Origin: Mycolicibacter heraklionensis | GTDB lineage: Bacteria; Actinomycetota; Actinomycetes; Mycobacteriales; Mycobacteriaceae | Direction: 5' to 3' | Length of the DNA stretch: 58,826 nt | Assembly: GCA_001673575.1 (NCBI GenBank) | Contig: LZME01000033.1 | Coordinates: 1-58,826 of the forward strand | Shown here: one piece after another, positions 49,887-58,825 of the stretch | Layout: every line of letters starts with the position of its first letter | Position numbering within the stretch: the stretch's first letter is position 1 | The notes under the pieces: generated by a model | Database searches by the model: none | What the model was told of the DNA's origin: nothing | The model's input: only the letters and a program-made list of their open reading frames with translations | Made by a program: the position numbers and the translations under genes

Positions 49887-52316
49887 GTGCTGCTGAAATC
49901 GGTTCGTGTGCTCGATCTGGCCGGCGGCGACGCCGACGCGGTCACCCGGTTGCTCGCCGACCTGGGAGCCGATGTGCTCAAGGTGGAGCCCCCGGGTGGA
50001 AGTCCGGCGCGGGCCGCGGCTCCGCTGCTGGGCGGTGCGAGCATCGCGTTCGCGCTGCACAACGCGAACAAGCGCAGCATCACCCTCGACCCCGCTGAGG
50101 AGCGGGACCGCCGCCGCTTCGACGAGTTGGCCGCTACCGCCGACATCCTGGTGGACAGCGGCCTGCCAGGGCGCGCGACGGTGTTCGGGACCTCCTGCGC
50201 TGAACTGGCCGACCGATTCGCTCACCTGGTGACAATGTCGGTCACCGATTTCGGGACGAGCGGTCCGCGAGCGGAGTGGCAGGCCACCGACGCGGTGCTC
50301 TATGCACTCTCCGGCGCCCTGTCCCGGTCGGGCCCCACCACCGGGACGCCGGTACTGCCGCCGGAGGGGATCGCCTCGGCTACCGCGGCGGTACAGGCCG
50401 CCTGGGCAGTTCTGGTCGCCTATTTCAACCGGTTGCGCTGCGGATCCGGCGATTACATCGACTTTTCCCGGTTCGACGCGGTGGTCACCGTGCTCGACCC
50501 GATATTCGGCGCGCACGGCCAGGTCGCCGCGGCCCAACGCGCGTCGAGCCGGTGGCGCGGGAGGCCCCGCAACCAGGACGCCTACCCGATCTACGCGTGC
50601 CGCGACGGCTACGTCCGACTGTGCGTCATGTCCCCGAGGCAGTGGCGCGCGCTGTGGAGCTGGCTGGGGGAGCCGGCCGAGTACGCCGACCCCAAGTTCG
50701 GCGTGATCGGCGAGCGGTTCGCCGTCTGGCCGCAGATCAGTGCCCTGATCCGTGAACTGTTCGCCGGCCAGGACATGGCGGATCTGGTCACTGCCGGGCA
50801 ATCTCGCGGGGTCCCGATCGCCGGGGTCGGCGATCCGGCGCAGGTACTGGCCGAAGAACATTTCGCGGTCGCGCAAGCGGTCACCCAGACCGAGTTGGCT
50901 CCGGGGCTGCCCGCGGTGATCCCGACCGGCTACTACGTCGTCGACGACAAGCGAGCGGGCTTTCGGACTCCCGCACCGGCCGTCGGCGAGGCAGAGGCCG
51001 GCTGGCTGGCCGCACCGTTGACGGAGCCGACGGTGCGCGGTGCGGTCGGCTCCCGGCCGTTCGAGGATCTGCGGATCGTCGACCTGGGTGTGATCGTTGC
51101 CGGCGGGGAAGCCAGCCGGCTCTTCGGCGACCTGGGTGCCGAGATCATCAAGGTGGAAAGCGCGGCCTACCCCGACGGGCTGCGGCAGGCCCGCCCCGGG
51201 GCGGCGATGAGCGAGTCTTTCGCTTGGACGCACCGCAACAACTCTGGACTCGGCCTGGACCTGCGCAGCCCGGCCGGCAAGGAGATCTTCACTCGTCTGG
51301 TCGGCGCGGCGGACGCGGTGTTCGCCAATTTCAAGCCGGGAACGCTTGCTGCCCTGGGCTTTTCCTACGATGATCTGCGCGAGATCAACCCGCGAATCAT
51401 CCTCGCCGAGAGCAGCGCCTTCGGCGAGTCCGGGCCGTGGAGCGACCGGATGGGCTATGGCCCACTGGTACGTGCCACCACCGGGATCACCGCACTGTGG
51501 ACGGCCCCTGAGGGGCCCAGCGACACCGAACGCCACCCGTTCTATGACGCCACCACCGTCTTCCCCGATCACGTGGTTGCGCGGGTAGCCGCGATCGGGG
51601 CGCTGGCGGCGCTGATCGGGCGCGGGCGCACCGCCGCCGGCAGTCACGTCCACGTGTCGCAGGCCGAGACCGCCGTCAACCAACTCGACACCAGCTACGT
51701 GGCCCGCGCCGCGGGCTCGTCGGTCCAGCCGGACACCGCGGTGGATCTGGTCTGTCCATGCGCCGGCGATGACGAATGGTGTGTGATCTCGATCCGGACC
51801 GACGCCGATATGCGTGCCGTCGCTGCGGCTTTCGGTGATAACGGATTGGCCGACGAGCCACGCTTCAGCACCGGATCCGGTCGCACGGCTCACCGTGCGG
51901 AGCTGGTCTCAGCGGTGAGTCGCCACACCGTGGCCCAGACCCCGGCCGGGGTAGCCGAACTGCTGCAGGGGCACGGCGTGCCCGCCGCGCCGATGAACCG
52001 GCCACCCGATGTCGCCGACGACCCCCAGCTGGCCCATCGAGCGGTGTACGCGCCCATGACACACCCGCTGATCGAGCACCCGCTGCCAGCCGAAACCGGT
52101 CCCGCGCCCTTCCGCAACATCCCGGCGGCACCGCAGCGACCGGCGCCGCTGCCCGGTCAGGACACTCGGGAGATCTGCCGCTGTCTGCTCGGACTCGACG
52201 ACGATGAGACCGACCGGTTGATCGCCGACGGCGTGCTGTTCGCCGGCGGTTCAGCGAGGCTCGACGGAGGAGAGGCGAAGCTGGGACCGCCGCAGGAACC
52301 CAGCGGATTAGTCTGA
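49887..52316 (+). CDS. Double-domain class III CoA transferase, CaiB/BaiF (Rv1866-like)
   Basis: 809 residues. Two CaiB-type domains are fused: one starts [20 protein letters not shown] with [11 protein letters not shown], the other [20 protein letters not shown] with AEIIKVES. The second is the better conserved and ends with [11 protein letters not shown] and [14 protein letters not shown]. Class III transferases move CoA between acids. The last 24 residues ([16 protein letters not shown] and on) are coded by a repeat that also occurs outside genes at 46118-46169, so the native end was probably near FAGG. It is 5 bases before the thiolase-like gene and divergent from xfp. Confidence 0.87.
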   Translation: MLLKSVRVLDLAGGDADAVTRLLADLGADVLKVEPPGGSPARAAAPLLGGASIAFALHNANKRSITLDPAEERDRRRFDELAATADILVDSGLPGRATVFGTSCAELADRFAHLVTMSVTDFGTSGPRAEWQATDAVLYALSGALSRSGPTTGTPVLPPEGIASATAAVQAAWAVLVAYFNRLRCGSGDYIDFSRFDAVVTVLDPIFGAHGQVAAAQRASSRWRGRPRNQDAYPIYACRDGYVRLCVMSPRQWRALWSWLGEPAEYADPKFGVIGERFAVWPQISALIRELFAGQDMADLVTAGQSRGVPIAGVGDPAQVLAEEHFAVAQAVTQTELAPGLPAVIPTGYYVVDDKRAGFRTPAPAVGEAEAGWLAAPLTEPTVRGAVGSRPFEDLRIVDLGVIVAGGEASRLFGDLGAEIIKVESAAYPDGLRQARPGAAMSESFAWTHRNNSGLGLDLRSPAGKEIFTRLVGAADAVFANFKPGTLAALGFSYDDLREINPRIILAESSAFGESGPWSDRMGYGPLVRATTGITALWTAPEGPSDTERHPFYDATTVFPDHVVARVAAIGALAALIGRGRTAAGSHVHVSQAETAVNQLDTSYVARAAGSSVQPDTAVDLVCPCAGDDEWCVISIRTDADMRAVAAAFGDNGLADEPRFSTGSGRTAHRAELVSAVSRHTVAQTPAGVAELLQGHGVPAAPMNRPPDVADDPQLAHRAVYAPMTHPLIEHPLPAETGPAPFRNIPAAPQRPAPLPGQDTREICRCLLGLDDDETDRLIADGVLFAGGSARLDGGEAKLGPPQEPSGLV
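52243..52294 (+). repeat. 52-base hairpin-forming repeat, copy 2, coding for a protein end
   Basis: This copy matches copy 1 (46118-46169, minus strand) at 50 of 52 positions and keeps the outer stem GGCGGT/ACCGCC. It lies inside the 3' end of the CoA transferase gene and is translated as [18 protein letters not shown]. The stop codon comes 20 bases later. Confidence 0.8.
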
Positions 52317-52321
52317 CCTCC

Positions 52322-53800
52322 ATGCCTGTCGACCCCCGGACACCGGTACTGATCGGCTACGGCCAGGTCAACCACCGCGACGACGCCGACGCGGTAGAAC
52401 CCGTCGATCTCATGGTGGCCGCGGCACGCCATGCCGCTCACGATCGGGTGCTGCGCACGGTCGACTCGATTCGGGTGGTGAACCTGCTCTCAGCGCGTTA
52501 TCGCGATCCGGGCGCGCTGCTCGGACAGCGGATCGGGGCGCAGCGCCCCGACACCCGGTACAGCCCGGTGGGTGGCAACGTGCCGCAGTCCCTGGTGAAT
52601 CAAGCCTGCCTGGATATTCGCGACGGCCGCGCCGGCGTCGTGCTGGTGGCCGGCGGTGAGACGTGGCGCACCCGAACCAGGCTGCGGCGTGCCGGCGGGA
52701 GACTGGTGTGGACGCAACAGGACGACTCGGTCCCGATGGCCCAGTGCGAGGGCGAAGACGTGCCGATGGTCGGCCCGGCCGAAGAGCGCATCGGATTGGA
52801 CCGCCCCGCCTACGTCTACCCGTTGTTCGAACAGGCGTTGCGGATCGCCGCGGGGGAGAAGGTCGAAGGCCACCGTCGGCGCATCGGTGAACTGTGGTCT
52901 CGATTCAATGCGGTCGCCGTCGACAACCCGCACGCGTGGATCCGGAACCCCGTGACCGCGGAGGAGATCTGGCAGCCGGGCCCGAAGAACCGGATGATCA
53001 GCTGGCCCTACACCAAGTTGATGAACTCCAACAACATGGTCGATCAGGCGGCCGCGCTGGTCCTCACCTCGGTTCAGACCGCCACCGAGTTGCGGATCCC
53101 CACCGAGAACTGGATTTTCCCGCAGGCCGGTGCCGACGCCCACGACACCTATGCCATTGCCAACCGCGCCGAACTGCACCGATCGCCGGCGATCCGGATC
53201 GCGGGGATCCGGGCATTGGAGCTGGCCGGGGCCGCCGGCATCGGCGAGATCGATTACGTCGACCTGTACTCGTGCTTCCCGTCGGCGGTGCAGGTCGCGG
53301 CGGCCGAACTCGGGCTTCCCATCGACGATCCCGACCGGCCGCTCACGGTGACCGGCGGGCTTACCTTCGCCGGTGGCCCGTGGAACAACTACGTCATGCA
53401 TTCGATCGCCACCCTGGCTGAACTGCTGGTGGCCCATCCCGAGCGGCGCGGCCTGATCAGCGCCAACGGCGGCTACCTGACCAAGCACAGTTTCGGCGTG
53501 TACGGAACGCAGCCGCCACCCGAGGGATTCCGTTGGGAGGACGTACAACCCGAGGTGGATGCGCAGGCCACCCGGCCGTCGGTGGTGCAGTGGCAGGGGA
53601 TCGGTGAGGTGGAGTCCTGGACCACGCCGTTCGATCGCGACGGTCGCCCGCAGCACGCGTTCCTGGCGGTTCGCACGCCCGACGGTTCGCGGACCCTGGC
53701 GGTGGTGCGGGACCCGGCTGCCGCCGAGGCGACGGTGCGCGAGGACATCGCCGGTGCTGCGGTCGACGTGCACGAAGACGGCACCGCGACGCTGCGCTAG
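52322..53800 (+). CDS. Thiolase-superfamily protein, acetyl-CoA acetyltransferase-like (Rv1867-like)
   Basis: 492 residues. The fold resembles SCP2-type thiolases: PVLIGYGQVNHR at the start, NNMVDQAAALVLTS, YVDLYSCFPSAVQVAAAELG, and the His segments GGPWNNYVMHSIATL and GGYLTKHSFGVYG. At the usual nucleophile position (SPVGGNVPQSLVNQ) there is no Cys, so normal thiolysis is doubtful. A C-terminal region after about residue 420 resembles an OB-type extension. It is 5 bases after the CoA transferase gene, so both may act on the same acyl-CoA. Confidence 0.83.
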   Translation: MPVDPRTPVLIGYGQVNHRDDADAVEPVDLMVAAARHAAHDRVLRTVDSIRVVNLLSARYRDPGALLGQRIGAQRPDTRYSPVGGNVPQSLVNQACLDIRDGRAGVVLVAGGETWRTRTRLRRAGGRLVWTQQDDSVPMAQCEGEDVPMVGPAEERIGLDRPAYVYPLFEQALRIAAGEKVEGHRRRIGELWSRFNAVAVDNPHAWIRNPVTAEEIWQPGPKNRMISWPYTKLMNSNNMVDQAAALVLTSVQTATELRIPTENWIFPQAGADAHDTYAIANRAELHRSPAIRIAGIRALELAGAAGIGEIDYVDLYSCFPSAVQVAAAELGLPIDDPDRPLTVTGGLTFAGGPWNNYVMHSIATLAELLVAHPERRGLISANGGYLTKHSFGVYGTQPPPEGFRWEDVQPEVDAQATRPSVVQWQGIGEVESWTTPFDRDGRPQHAFLAVRTPDGSRTLAVVRDPAAAEATVREDIAGAAVDVHEDGTATLR

Positions 53801-54999
53801 GTGGTCAGCTGGTCCGGATTGACGGGCGCCTGGGCGTTGATCAGCGCCTTGATGTCATCGAGGCCCTCCCAGATGTTGACGTTCATCCCGGCGAGCACCC
53901 GGTTGTGGTCATCGAGCCAGAAGCTGGTGTATTCGCGGCCGGCGGGGTCGCCGCGAAACACCACGCGGGCGTAGTGCGGCGCGTAGCCGACGTACTCCAT
54001 CCCGAGGTCGTACTGATCGGTGAAAAAGTAGGGCAGCTCGGTGTATTCGGCGGCTTCGCCGAGCATGCCGGACGCAGCGACCGCCGGTTGTTTGAGTGCG
54101 TTGGCCCAGTGCTCGGTGCGGATCCGGGTGCCGAACAACGGATGCTGCGCGGCCGCGATGTCGCCGACGGCATAGATGTCGGGATCGCTGGTGCGCAGCC
54201 CGGCGTCCACCAGCACGCCGTCAGCGGTGGAAAGGCCTGCCTGCTGGGCCAATTCGATGTTGGGCTGGGCGCCGACCGCGACCAGTACTGCGTCCGCGCG
54301 GATCTGCGAGCCGTCGCTCAGTCGCAGGCCGGCGGCGGCACCACCTGCGGTGGTGATCTCGGCGACCGTCGCCCCGGTCCGCAGGTCGACACCATGCTCG
54401 CGGTGCAGGTCGGCGAAGACCGCGGCGTTCTCCGGACCGAGACCGGCCAACAGCGGCAGCGCGGCACTTTCGACCACAGTGACGTCGACGCCGCGCTGGC
54501 GTGCGGCGGCGGCCACCTCCATACCGATCCAGCCCGCACCCACCACCGCCAGCGAATCACCGCTCGCCAGCGCCGAATCCAATGCCGAATCCAATGCCGA
54601 GGCATCCTCGACGGTCCGCAGATAGTGCACGCGCGGGGCGTCGGCTCCCGGGATCGGTAGCCGTCGCGACCGTGACCCCGTAGCCAACAGCAGTTTGTCG
54701 TAGCCGAGGCTGGAGCCGTCGGACAGCGTGACGCTGTGACCGGACGGATCCACACTGGCGACGCGATCACCCAGCTGTAAGTCGATCTCGTGTTCGCGGT
54801 ACCAGGACGGGGGTTTCACGGTGAAGTCGTCGAGGGTCTTCTTGCCCGCGAGGAATTCCTTGGACAGTGGCGGCCGCTCGTAAGGTAGCTGGTGCTCCTC
54901 CCCGACAAGCACGATCCTTCCGTCGAAGTCCTTGTCGCGGAGGGCTTCGACGGCCTTGGCCCCGGCCAGACCGGCACCTACGACCACGAACGTGGTCAT
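53797..54999 (-). CDS. FAD/NAD(P)-dependent ferredoxin reductase-like protein (Rv1869c-like)
   Basis: 400 residues. FAD motif FVVVGAGLAGAKAVEAL, RPPLSKEFL (typical of ferredoxin, putidaredoxin and rubredoxin reductases), NADH motif LAVVGAGWIGMEVAAA and DIYAVGDIAAAQHP are in order. It probably passes electrons from NAD(P)H to a ferredoxin, perhaps for a P450 or oxygenase; no such partner is adjacent. A 12-base tandem duplication (54572-54595) gives ALDSALDSAL. Its stop overlaps the stop of the convergent thiolase-like gene on the shared CTAG 53797-53800. Confidence 0.9.
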   Translation of the reverse strand: MTTFVVVGAGLAGAKAVEALRDKDFDGRIVLVGEEHQLPYERPPLSKEFLAGKKTLDDFTVKPPSWYREHEIDLQLGDRVASVDPSGHSVTLSDGSSLGYDKLLLATGSRSRRLPIPGADAPRVHYLRTVEDASALDSALDSALASGDSLAVVGAGWIGMEVAAAARQRGVDVTVVESAALPLLAGLGPENAAVFADLHREHGVDLRTGATVAEITTAGGAAAGLRLSDGSQIRADAVLVAVGAQPNIELAQQAGLSTADGVLVDAGLRTSDPDIYAVGDIAAAQHPLFGTRIRTEHWANALKQPAVAASGMLGEAAEYTELPYFFTDQYDLGMEYVGYAPHYARVVFRGDPAGREYTSFWLDDHNRVLAGMNVNIWEGLDDIKALINAQAPVNPDQLTT

Positions 55000-55631
55000 T
55001 CGGTCAGACGCTCGCGGACACCGGCATCGGCGGAGTAGCGCACCAGAGCCGCAGCGAGCTCGGCATTGCGTCCCTGGGACAGTGCGCCGAGTTGCTTTGC
55101 GTCACTGGGTAACCCGAGATCGCGCGCGGCATCCAGGGCACGGTCGTCGAATGTGGAGCGGGCCCAGGGCCAAACGTCTTGGACCTCGCGGAGAAAGATA
55201 CCCGCCCCCACATCGCCGATTCCCTTGAAGGACTTCAGTGCCTCGGCGGCCGCCGCGATATCGCGCCCGCTACGCTCCGCCAATAGTCGAAGATCACCGC
55301 CATAGTCCGTCTGCACCGCCTCGGCCAATTCGACCAGCATGGTGGCTGAGCTCTCGTCGTAGCGGCGGTAGTGGGCCCGACCCATCGCATCGATCAGCGT
55401 TTGTCGATCGGCTTCGAGCACCTTGTGCGGCGTGCGCAACCCGCATTTGAACAGCTCGCGGGCCGCGCGGGCCGCGATGCTGGCGTCGATGGGCTTGCTG
55501 GCCAGCATGCACAGCATCAACAGCTGGAACAGCGGCATGGGTTGGTTGCGCAACCGGATGCCGGCCTCTTGGGCATAGGTGGTACCCGCACGCCGCAGCA
55601 GTCGGCGGACCAGTTCCTTGTGGGCAATCAC
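54996..55631 (-). CDS. HhH-GPD (endonuclease III-like) DNA repair family protein (Rv1870c-like)
   Basis: 211 residues from GTG 55631. A helix-hairpin-helix motif LKSFKGIGDVGAGIFLREVQ is followed by a candidate catalytic Asp in STFDDRALDAA. The Fe-S cysteine cluster of classical endonuclease III is absent. Relatives are annotated as endonuclease III-like or DNA glycosylases; the activity is unproven. Its end overlaps the start of the reductase gene (ATGA), so the two are coupled. Confidence 0.72.
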   Translation of the reverse strand: MIAHKELVRRLLRRAGTTYAQEAGIRLRNQPMPLFQLLMLCMLASKPIDASIAARAARELFKCGLRTPHKVLEADRQTLIDAMGRAHYRRYDESSATMLVELAEAVQTDYGGDLRLLAERSGRDIAAAAEALKSFKGIGDVGAGIFLREVQDVWPWARSTFDDRALDAARDLGLPSDAKQLGALSQGRNAELAAALVRYSADAGVRERLTE

Positions 55632-55694
55632 AGCAGCGCATATACCCGGATTCGTCGCAGCGAAAACCGGGCATGACCAGCGGGCGCGCGAGCG

Positions 55695-57509
55695 CTAGTG
55701 CGAAAGGCTGCGCGCCGGATATCTCGGCGCGGTCTGTGCAACGTCGATGATCTCCAGACCGACAGCCGCCAGCATCTCCGGGATCGCCCGCACGAAGATC
55801 CGGTCGACCTCAGCGACCTCAGGTGGCAACTGCTCCATCGGCACCAAGTGCGGGTCTTTCTTGCGCACCGGGTCCTCGTCGCCCAGAGTCCAGCCGGCGT
55901 CGAGCTTCTCCTGCAACCACCGGTCGTGCTCCATGGTGCCCAGCTTGTCCATCTCGTCGTCGGTGAACTGGAACTCGCGGGCATGCCAGTTGCGCAGTGG
56001 GGCGATCACGCAGCCGATGCTGCGCAGCTTCACCCCGATGTGGCGGGCTTGGGCCCGGCTGGAGTCCTTGAGCGCATCCGCCAACTGGGGCCAGGGCTGC
56101 GGCGCCGGCGCGCCAGCGGGTTGCATCAGGCAGTAGCGCCGGTGGATCTCGTGGGCAACGGCCTCCAGCGAGCCGCCCTCGACGAGCTCCACGGTGCAGG
56201 TCTGCTGCAGGGTCCGGAAGACCGTGACACCTGAGCCGCCAAGTGCGTGCTCCTCAAGCAGGTCGGCCACACCGTAGGCGCGCGAGATGGTCGTGACCAC
56301 CGGTACCGCATTGTCAAGGGCGCGGCGCAGGTTCAACGCCGACTCGACGTTGCGTTCGTCGTGGTAACCGGTCACATAGGCCTGGGTAACGGGCCAGTCG
56401 GTGTCCTGCGCCACCCAATCGATGTCGCGTACCGAGGCCGGCGTGCAGTGGAATTCGCAGACTTCCTCGAGCGCGGGGTGATTGGCCACCAGCTTGGCCA
56501 CCTTGGCGGCGGCCTGGTCATCGATGACCGTCACCCGCAGTGGCTGGTCGTCCACGCGTTCGTCGTGCCATTGGCGGGCCGCCTGAAACACCAATCCGGA
56601 TCCGACACCATCAAGGTGCGCGACGGCGATATGGGGCCGCTGCACGGTTCGCAGCGGATACTCGGCCAGCAGCAGCCGAGCGCCGACGGTGTCGATGTTG
56701 AAGAAGTCGACGGCCAACCGGTCATCGCCGCGATTGAACTCCGCGAGCCGCAACAGCACGCACAACCCGGGGTCCTCGATGCGCGCCAGGCAGCGCAAGT
56801 GGTCTTTGCTCGAGCGGCCGAAGACACTGCGTGAGCTCTTGGAGTCATGGGCCAAACGACGTGCCAGCGTGACGATTTCGGTGTTGGCAACGCTGTCCGA
56901 AGTCACCGCGAGCAGCCGGGCTGCGCGCCGCACTCCAGCTGATTCAAGGGTGGTGCTCAGCTGGGCATCTCCGATGACGACCGGGAATCCCCAGTTGCGG
57001 CACGTCCTGATTCGAGGGTTGGCCTCGTCGGCCTCGATGACGACGGCCCGGTATCCCGCAGCACGGAGCGCGCGGACGAACTCGAACCCGGCGTAGCCCA
57101 GTCCGCAGACCACCACATGCCCGTGCTTGAACGGGATAAGCAGTTGCTGCACCCGATCCCGAAACATCGATACCAGCGCAATGAGCGCCGCCCACCCGGC
57201 TACCACCGGCGCCAGGAAGCGTGCGACGTCTAGGGCCGGGCCGACGTGGTTCTCCGGTTGGGGGGCCGCGTGCAGGAAGAACAACTTGACCGCGCCATAG
57301 ACCGCGTCGGAGTACGAATGCCCGCCCCCCTCATAGGAGCCGTAGCCCCAGAACCCCAGCGCGAAGGCAACGATCCCCGCCGGGATCAGCAGCCAGTACC
57401 AGTGCGGATCGGTCAGACCGGTCAGCACCTTGTGCTGCAGGGTCTCCGGCGGCGGGGCTTCGCGCCCCGGCTCCAGCCGAGCGTTCGGTTCAGCCGCGGG
57501 ACCGGTCAT
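55695..57509 (-). CDS. Membrane protein with TrkA-N/RCK domain and C-terminal RyR domain
   Basis: 604 residues from ATG 57509, with GGGAGGAG upstream. Residues 35-118 hold two membrane helices and a short pore-like segment (SYSDAVYGAVKLFFLHA), but no classical potassium filter after it. An RCK/TrkA-N domain begins HVVVCGLGYAGFEF (GLGYAG, 136-141), with a second RCK-like half from about 320. The C-terminus (about 500-586) has MEHDRWLQEKLDAGW, HLVPMEQLPPEVAEVDR and FVRAIPEMLAAVGLEI, matching the ryanodine-receptor (RyR) domain known from bacterial conflict and nucleotide-signalling proteins. It probably forms a ligand-gated channel or signal receptor. It is divergent from the TIR gene. Confidence 0.75.
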   Translation of the reverse strand: MTGPAAEPNARLEPGREAPPPETLQHKVLTGLTDPHWYWLLIPAGIVAFALGFWGYGSYEGGGHSYSDAVYGAVKLFFLHAAPQPENHVGPALDVARFLAPVVAGWAALIALVSMFRDRVQQLLIPFKHGHVVVCGLGYAGFEFVRALRAAGYRAVVIEADEANPRIRTCRNWGFPVVIGDAQLSTTLESAGVRRAARLLAVTSDSVANTEIVTLARRLAHDSKSSRSVFGRSSKDHLRCLARIEDPGLCVLLRLAEFNRGDDRLAVDFFNIDTVGARLLLAEYPLRTVQRPHIAVAHLDGVGSGLVFQAARQWHDERVDDQPLRVTVIDDQAAAKVAKLVANHPALEEVCEFHCTPASVRDIDWVAQDTDWPVTQAYVTGYHDERNVESALNLRRALDNAVPVVTTISRAYGVADLLEEHALGGSGVTVFRTLQQTCTVELVEGGSLEAVAHEIHRRYCLMQPAGAPAPQPWPQLADALKDSSRAQARHIGVKLRSIGCVIAPLRNWHAREFQFTDDEMDKLGTMEHDRWLQEKLDAGWTLGDEDPVRKKDPHLVPMEQLPPEVAEVDRIFVRAIPEMLAAVGLEIIDVAQTAPRYPARSLSH

Positions 57510-57580
57510 TGGCGCTACTCCTCCCGCGCTTTGTGCCGGGACCGATCGTCGGTCCCATCGCCAAGCGCTCTGCTCTCTCG

Positions 57581-57587
57581 TACACTA
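57581..57587. promoter_or_regulatory. Bidirectional -10 element between the RyR and TIR genes
   Basis: TACACTA holds TACACT (57581-57586) on the plus strand and TAGTGT (57582-57587) on the minus strand; both fit TANNNT. Plus-strand transcription would reach the TIR gene after about 87 bases, minus-strand the RyR gene after about 70. No clear -35 is seen on either side. Confidence 0.5.
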
Positions 57588-57679
57588 ACCCGGACGCAGG
57601 ACGACCGATATGGCCTTCGGTCTGAGAAGTAGGAGAGCGATTCGGCGCGCTTCTGCGCGCACCAGTCCCGGAGAAGCCC

Positions 57680-58762
57680 ATGCTGTTTGTCAGTTACGCG
57701 AGCCAGGATCGCGCATTAGTCGATCCGCTGGTCTCCGTCCTGCGCAGTGCCGACCAGCAGGTGTGGCTGGACGAAGAGCTGGGCGGCGGCGAGGCGTGGT
57801 GGCAGACGATCCTGGACCGGATCCGGTGTTGCTCGGTGTTCGTCGTCGCCTTGTCCAACAACTCACTGCGGTCCAAGCCCTGTCAGGCGGAGTTGGCCTA
57901 CGCGCGGGCGCTGCAACGCCCGGTTCTGCCGGTGCAGATCGGCCCGGTCGACAGTGTGCGTGTCACCCCACTGGCCGCGACCCAGATCATCGACTACCGG
58001 ATGCGTGACGCCGCCGCCCACGCTCGATTGGTCGCCGCCCTGCAGAGCCTGTCGCGCCGTGCTGTACCGCTGCCCGCACAGTTGCCGGAGGAACCGATGG
58101 TGCCCTTCGCCTACCTGATGCGGCTCTCGTCGGAGTTGTCCGGACCCGAGCTGAGCTACCACAAGCAAGGCGAACTCCTCTTAGAGCTTCGTTCGCGGCT
58201 CGACGAGGACTGTCACGATCCCACCGTCCGCAATGACATCGTCCAGCTCCTGTGCCGGTTGCGCGACCGGCCGGACGTCACCGTGCGCACCCGAGCCGAC
58301 GTCGACGCCGTTCTGGCCGCCAATGACCCGAGCTTCACTGCCGCCACCGTCGGCATGCCGGTCGCCGCGGTTACCGGGCCGCGGCCGGCGATCACCAGGC
58401 CGGCGCCCGAAGTCGCGCGGGCCGGTGCGGACGGTTCGGGTCCCGTTGCCGCCGATCAGCGGCGTCGGGGAGGGCCGGCAAGGAAGCTGCTGCTCGTCGG
58501 CGCCGCCGTGGTGGCGGCGGTGGCCGGTGCGCTGGCATTCGGACTCACCCGCACGCCACCCGAGGCGTCTGCACCGAATCTGGCCGCCGACGATGACGTA
58601 CAGGCCGTAATGGCGACCCCGGCAATGGAGACCGTGCAGGCCGACCTCGAGGCGCTCAAGCCGGCCGCTGGACCTGACTGTCCCGGTAAACGTCGTCCAA
58701 GCCCGGGTAGAGAACACCCAAGCAATCCGGCTGCGACGCCGTTATCGATGCGGCCGGCTTGA
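57680..58762 (+). CDS. TIR-domain membrane protein, 3' end disrupted by inverted sequence
   Basis: From ATG 57680 (GGAGAA upstream) the product starts MLFVSYASQDRALVDPL, a TIR_2-type domain of about 125 residues. The candidate NADase Glu is E71 in SLRSKPCQAELAYARA. A helical middle (140-215) and a basic linker lead to one membrane helix (about 269-289). Only residues up to about 329 look genuine. The rest, to TGA 58762, reads through inverted sequence. The reverse strand of 58669-58749 continues the frame as SITASQ then PDCLGVLYPGLDDVYRDS, which resembles the PknH-type extracellular sensor domain. The full protein is thus probably TIR-TM-sensor, incomplete here. Confidence 0.75.
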   Translation: MLFVSYASQDRALVDPLVSVLRSADQQVWLDEELGGGEAWWQTILDRIRCCSVFVVALSNNSLRSKPCQAELAYARALQRPVLPVQIGPVDSVRVTPLAATQIIDYRMRDAAAHARLVAALQSLSRRAVPLPAQLPEEPMVPFAYLMRLSSELSGPELSYHKQGELLLELRSRLDEDCHDPTVRNDIVQLLCRLRDRPDVTVRTRADVDAVLAANDPSFTAATVGMPVAAVTGPRPAITRPAPEVARAGADGSGPVAADQRRRGGPARKLLLVGAAVVAAVAGALAFGLTRTPPEASAPNLAADDDVQAVMATPAMETVQADLEALKPAAGPDCPGKRRPSPGREHPSNPAATPLSMRPA

Positions 58763-58825
58763 GCGCCTCGAGGTCGGCCTGCACGGTCTCCATTGCCGGG
58801 GTCGCCATTACGGCCTGTACGTCAT
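58593..58825. repeat. Perfect 76-base inverted repeat with 81-base centre at the window end
   Basis: Bases 58593-58668 and 58750-58825 are exact reverse complements. The right arm ends one base before the end of the window. The left arm is coding sequence of the TIR gene, so the right arm is a reversed copy of it. This is what a fold-back (inverted chimera) at a contig end looks like; an invertible DNA segment is the alternative. Confidence 0.95.

Noticed and set aside
47424..51893. A 1489-codon minus-strand frame
   Set aside because: Only the part from 49838 down is phosphoketolase. The remainder is antisense to the CoA transferase gene and has no recognisable protein character; it is a high-GC shadow.
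58669..58762. The last 31 residues of the TIR protein as read forward
   Set aside because: They come from the inverted segment; the reverse strand of the same bases continues the protein more convincingly.
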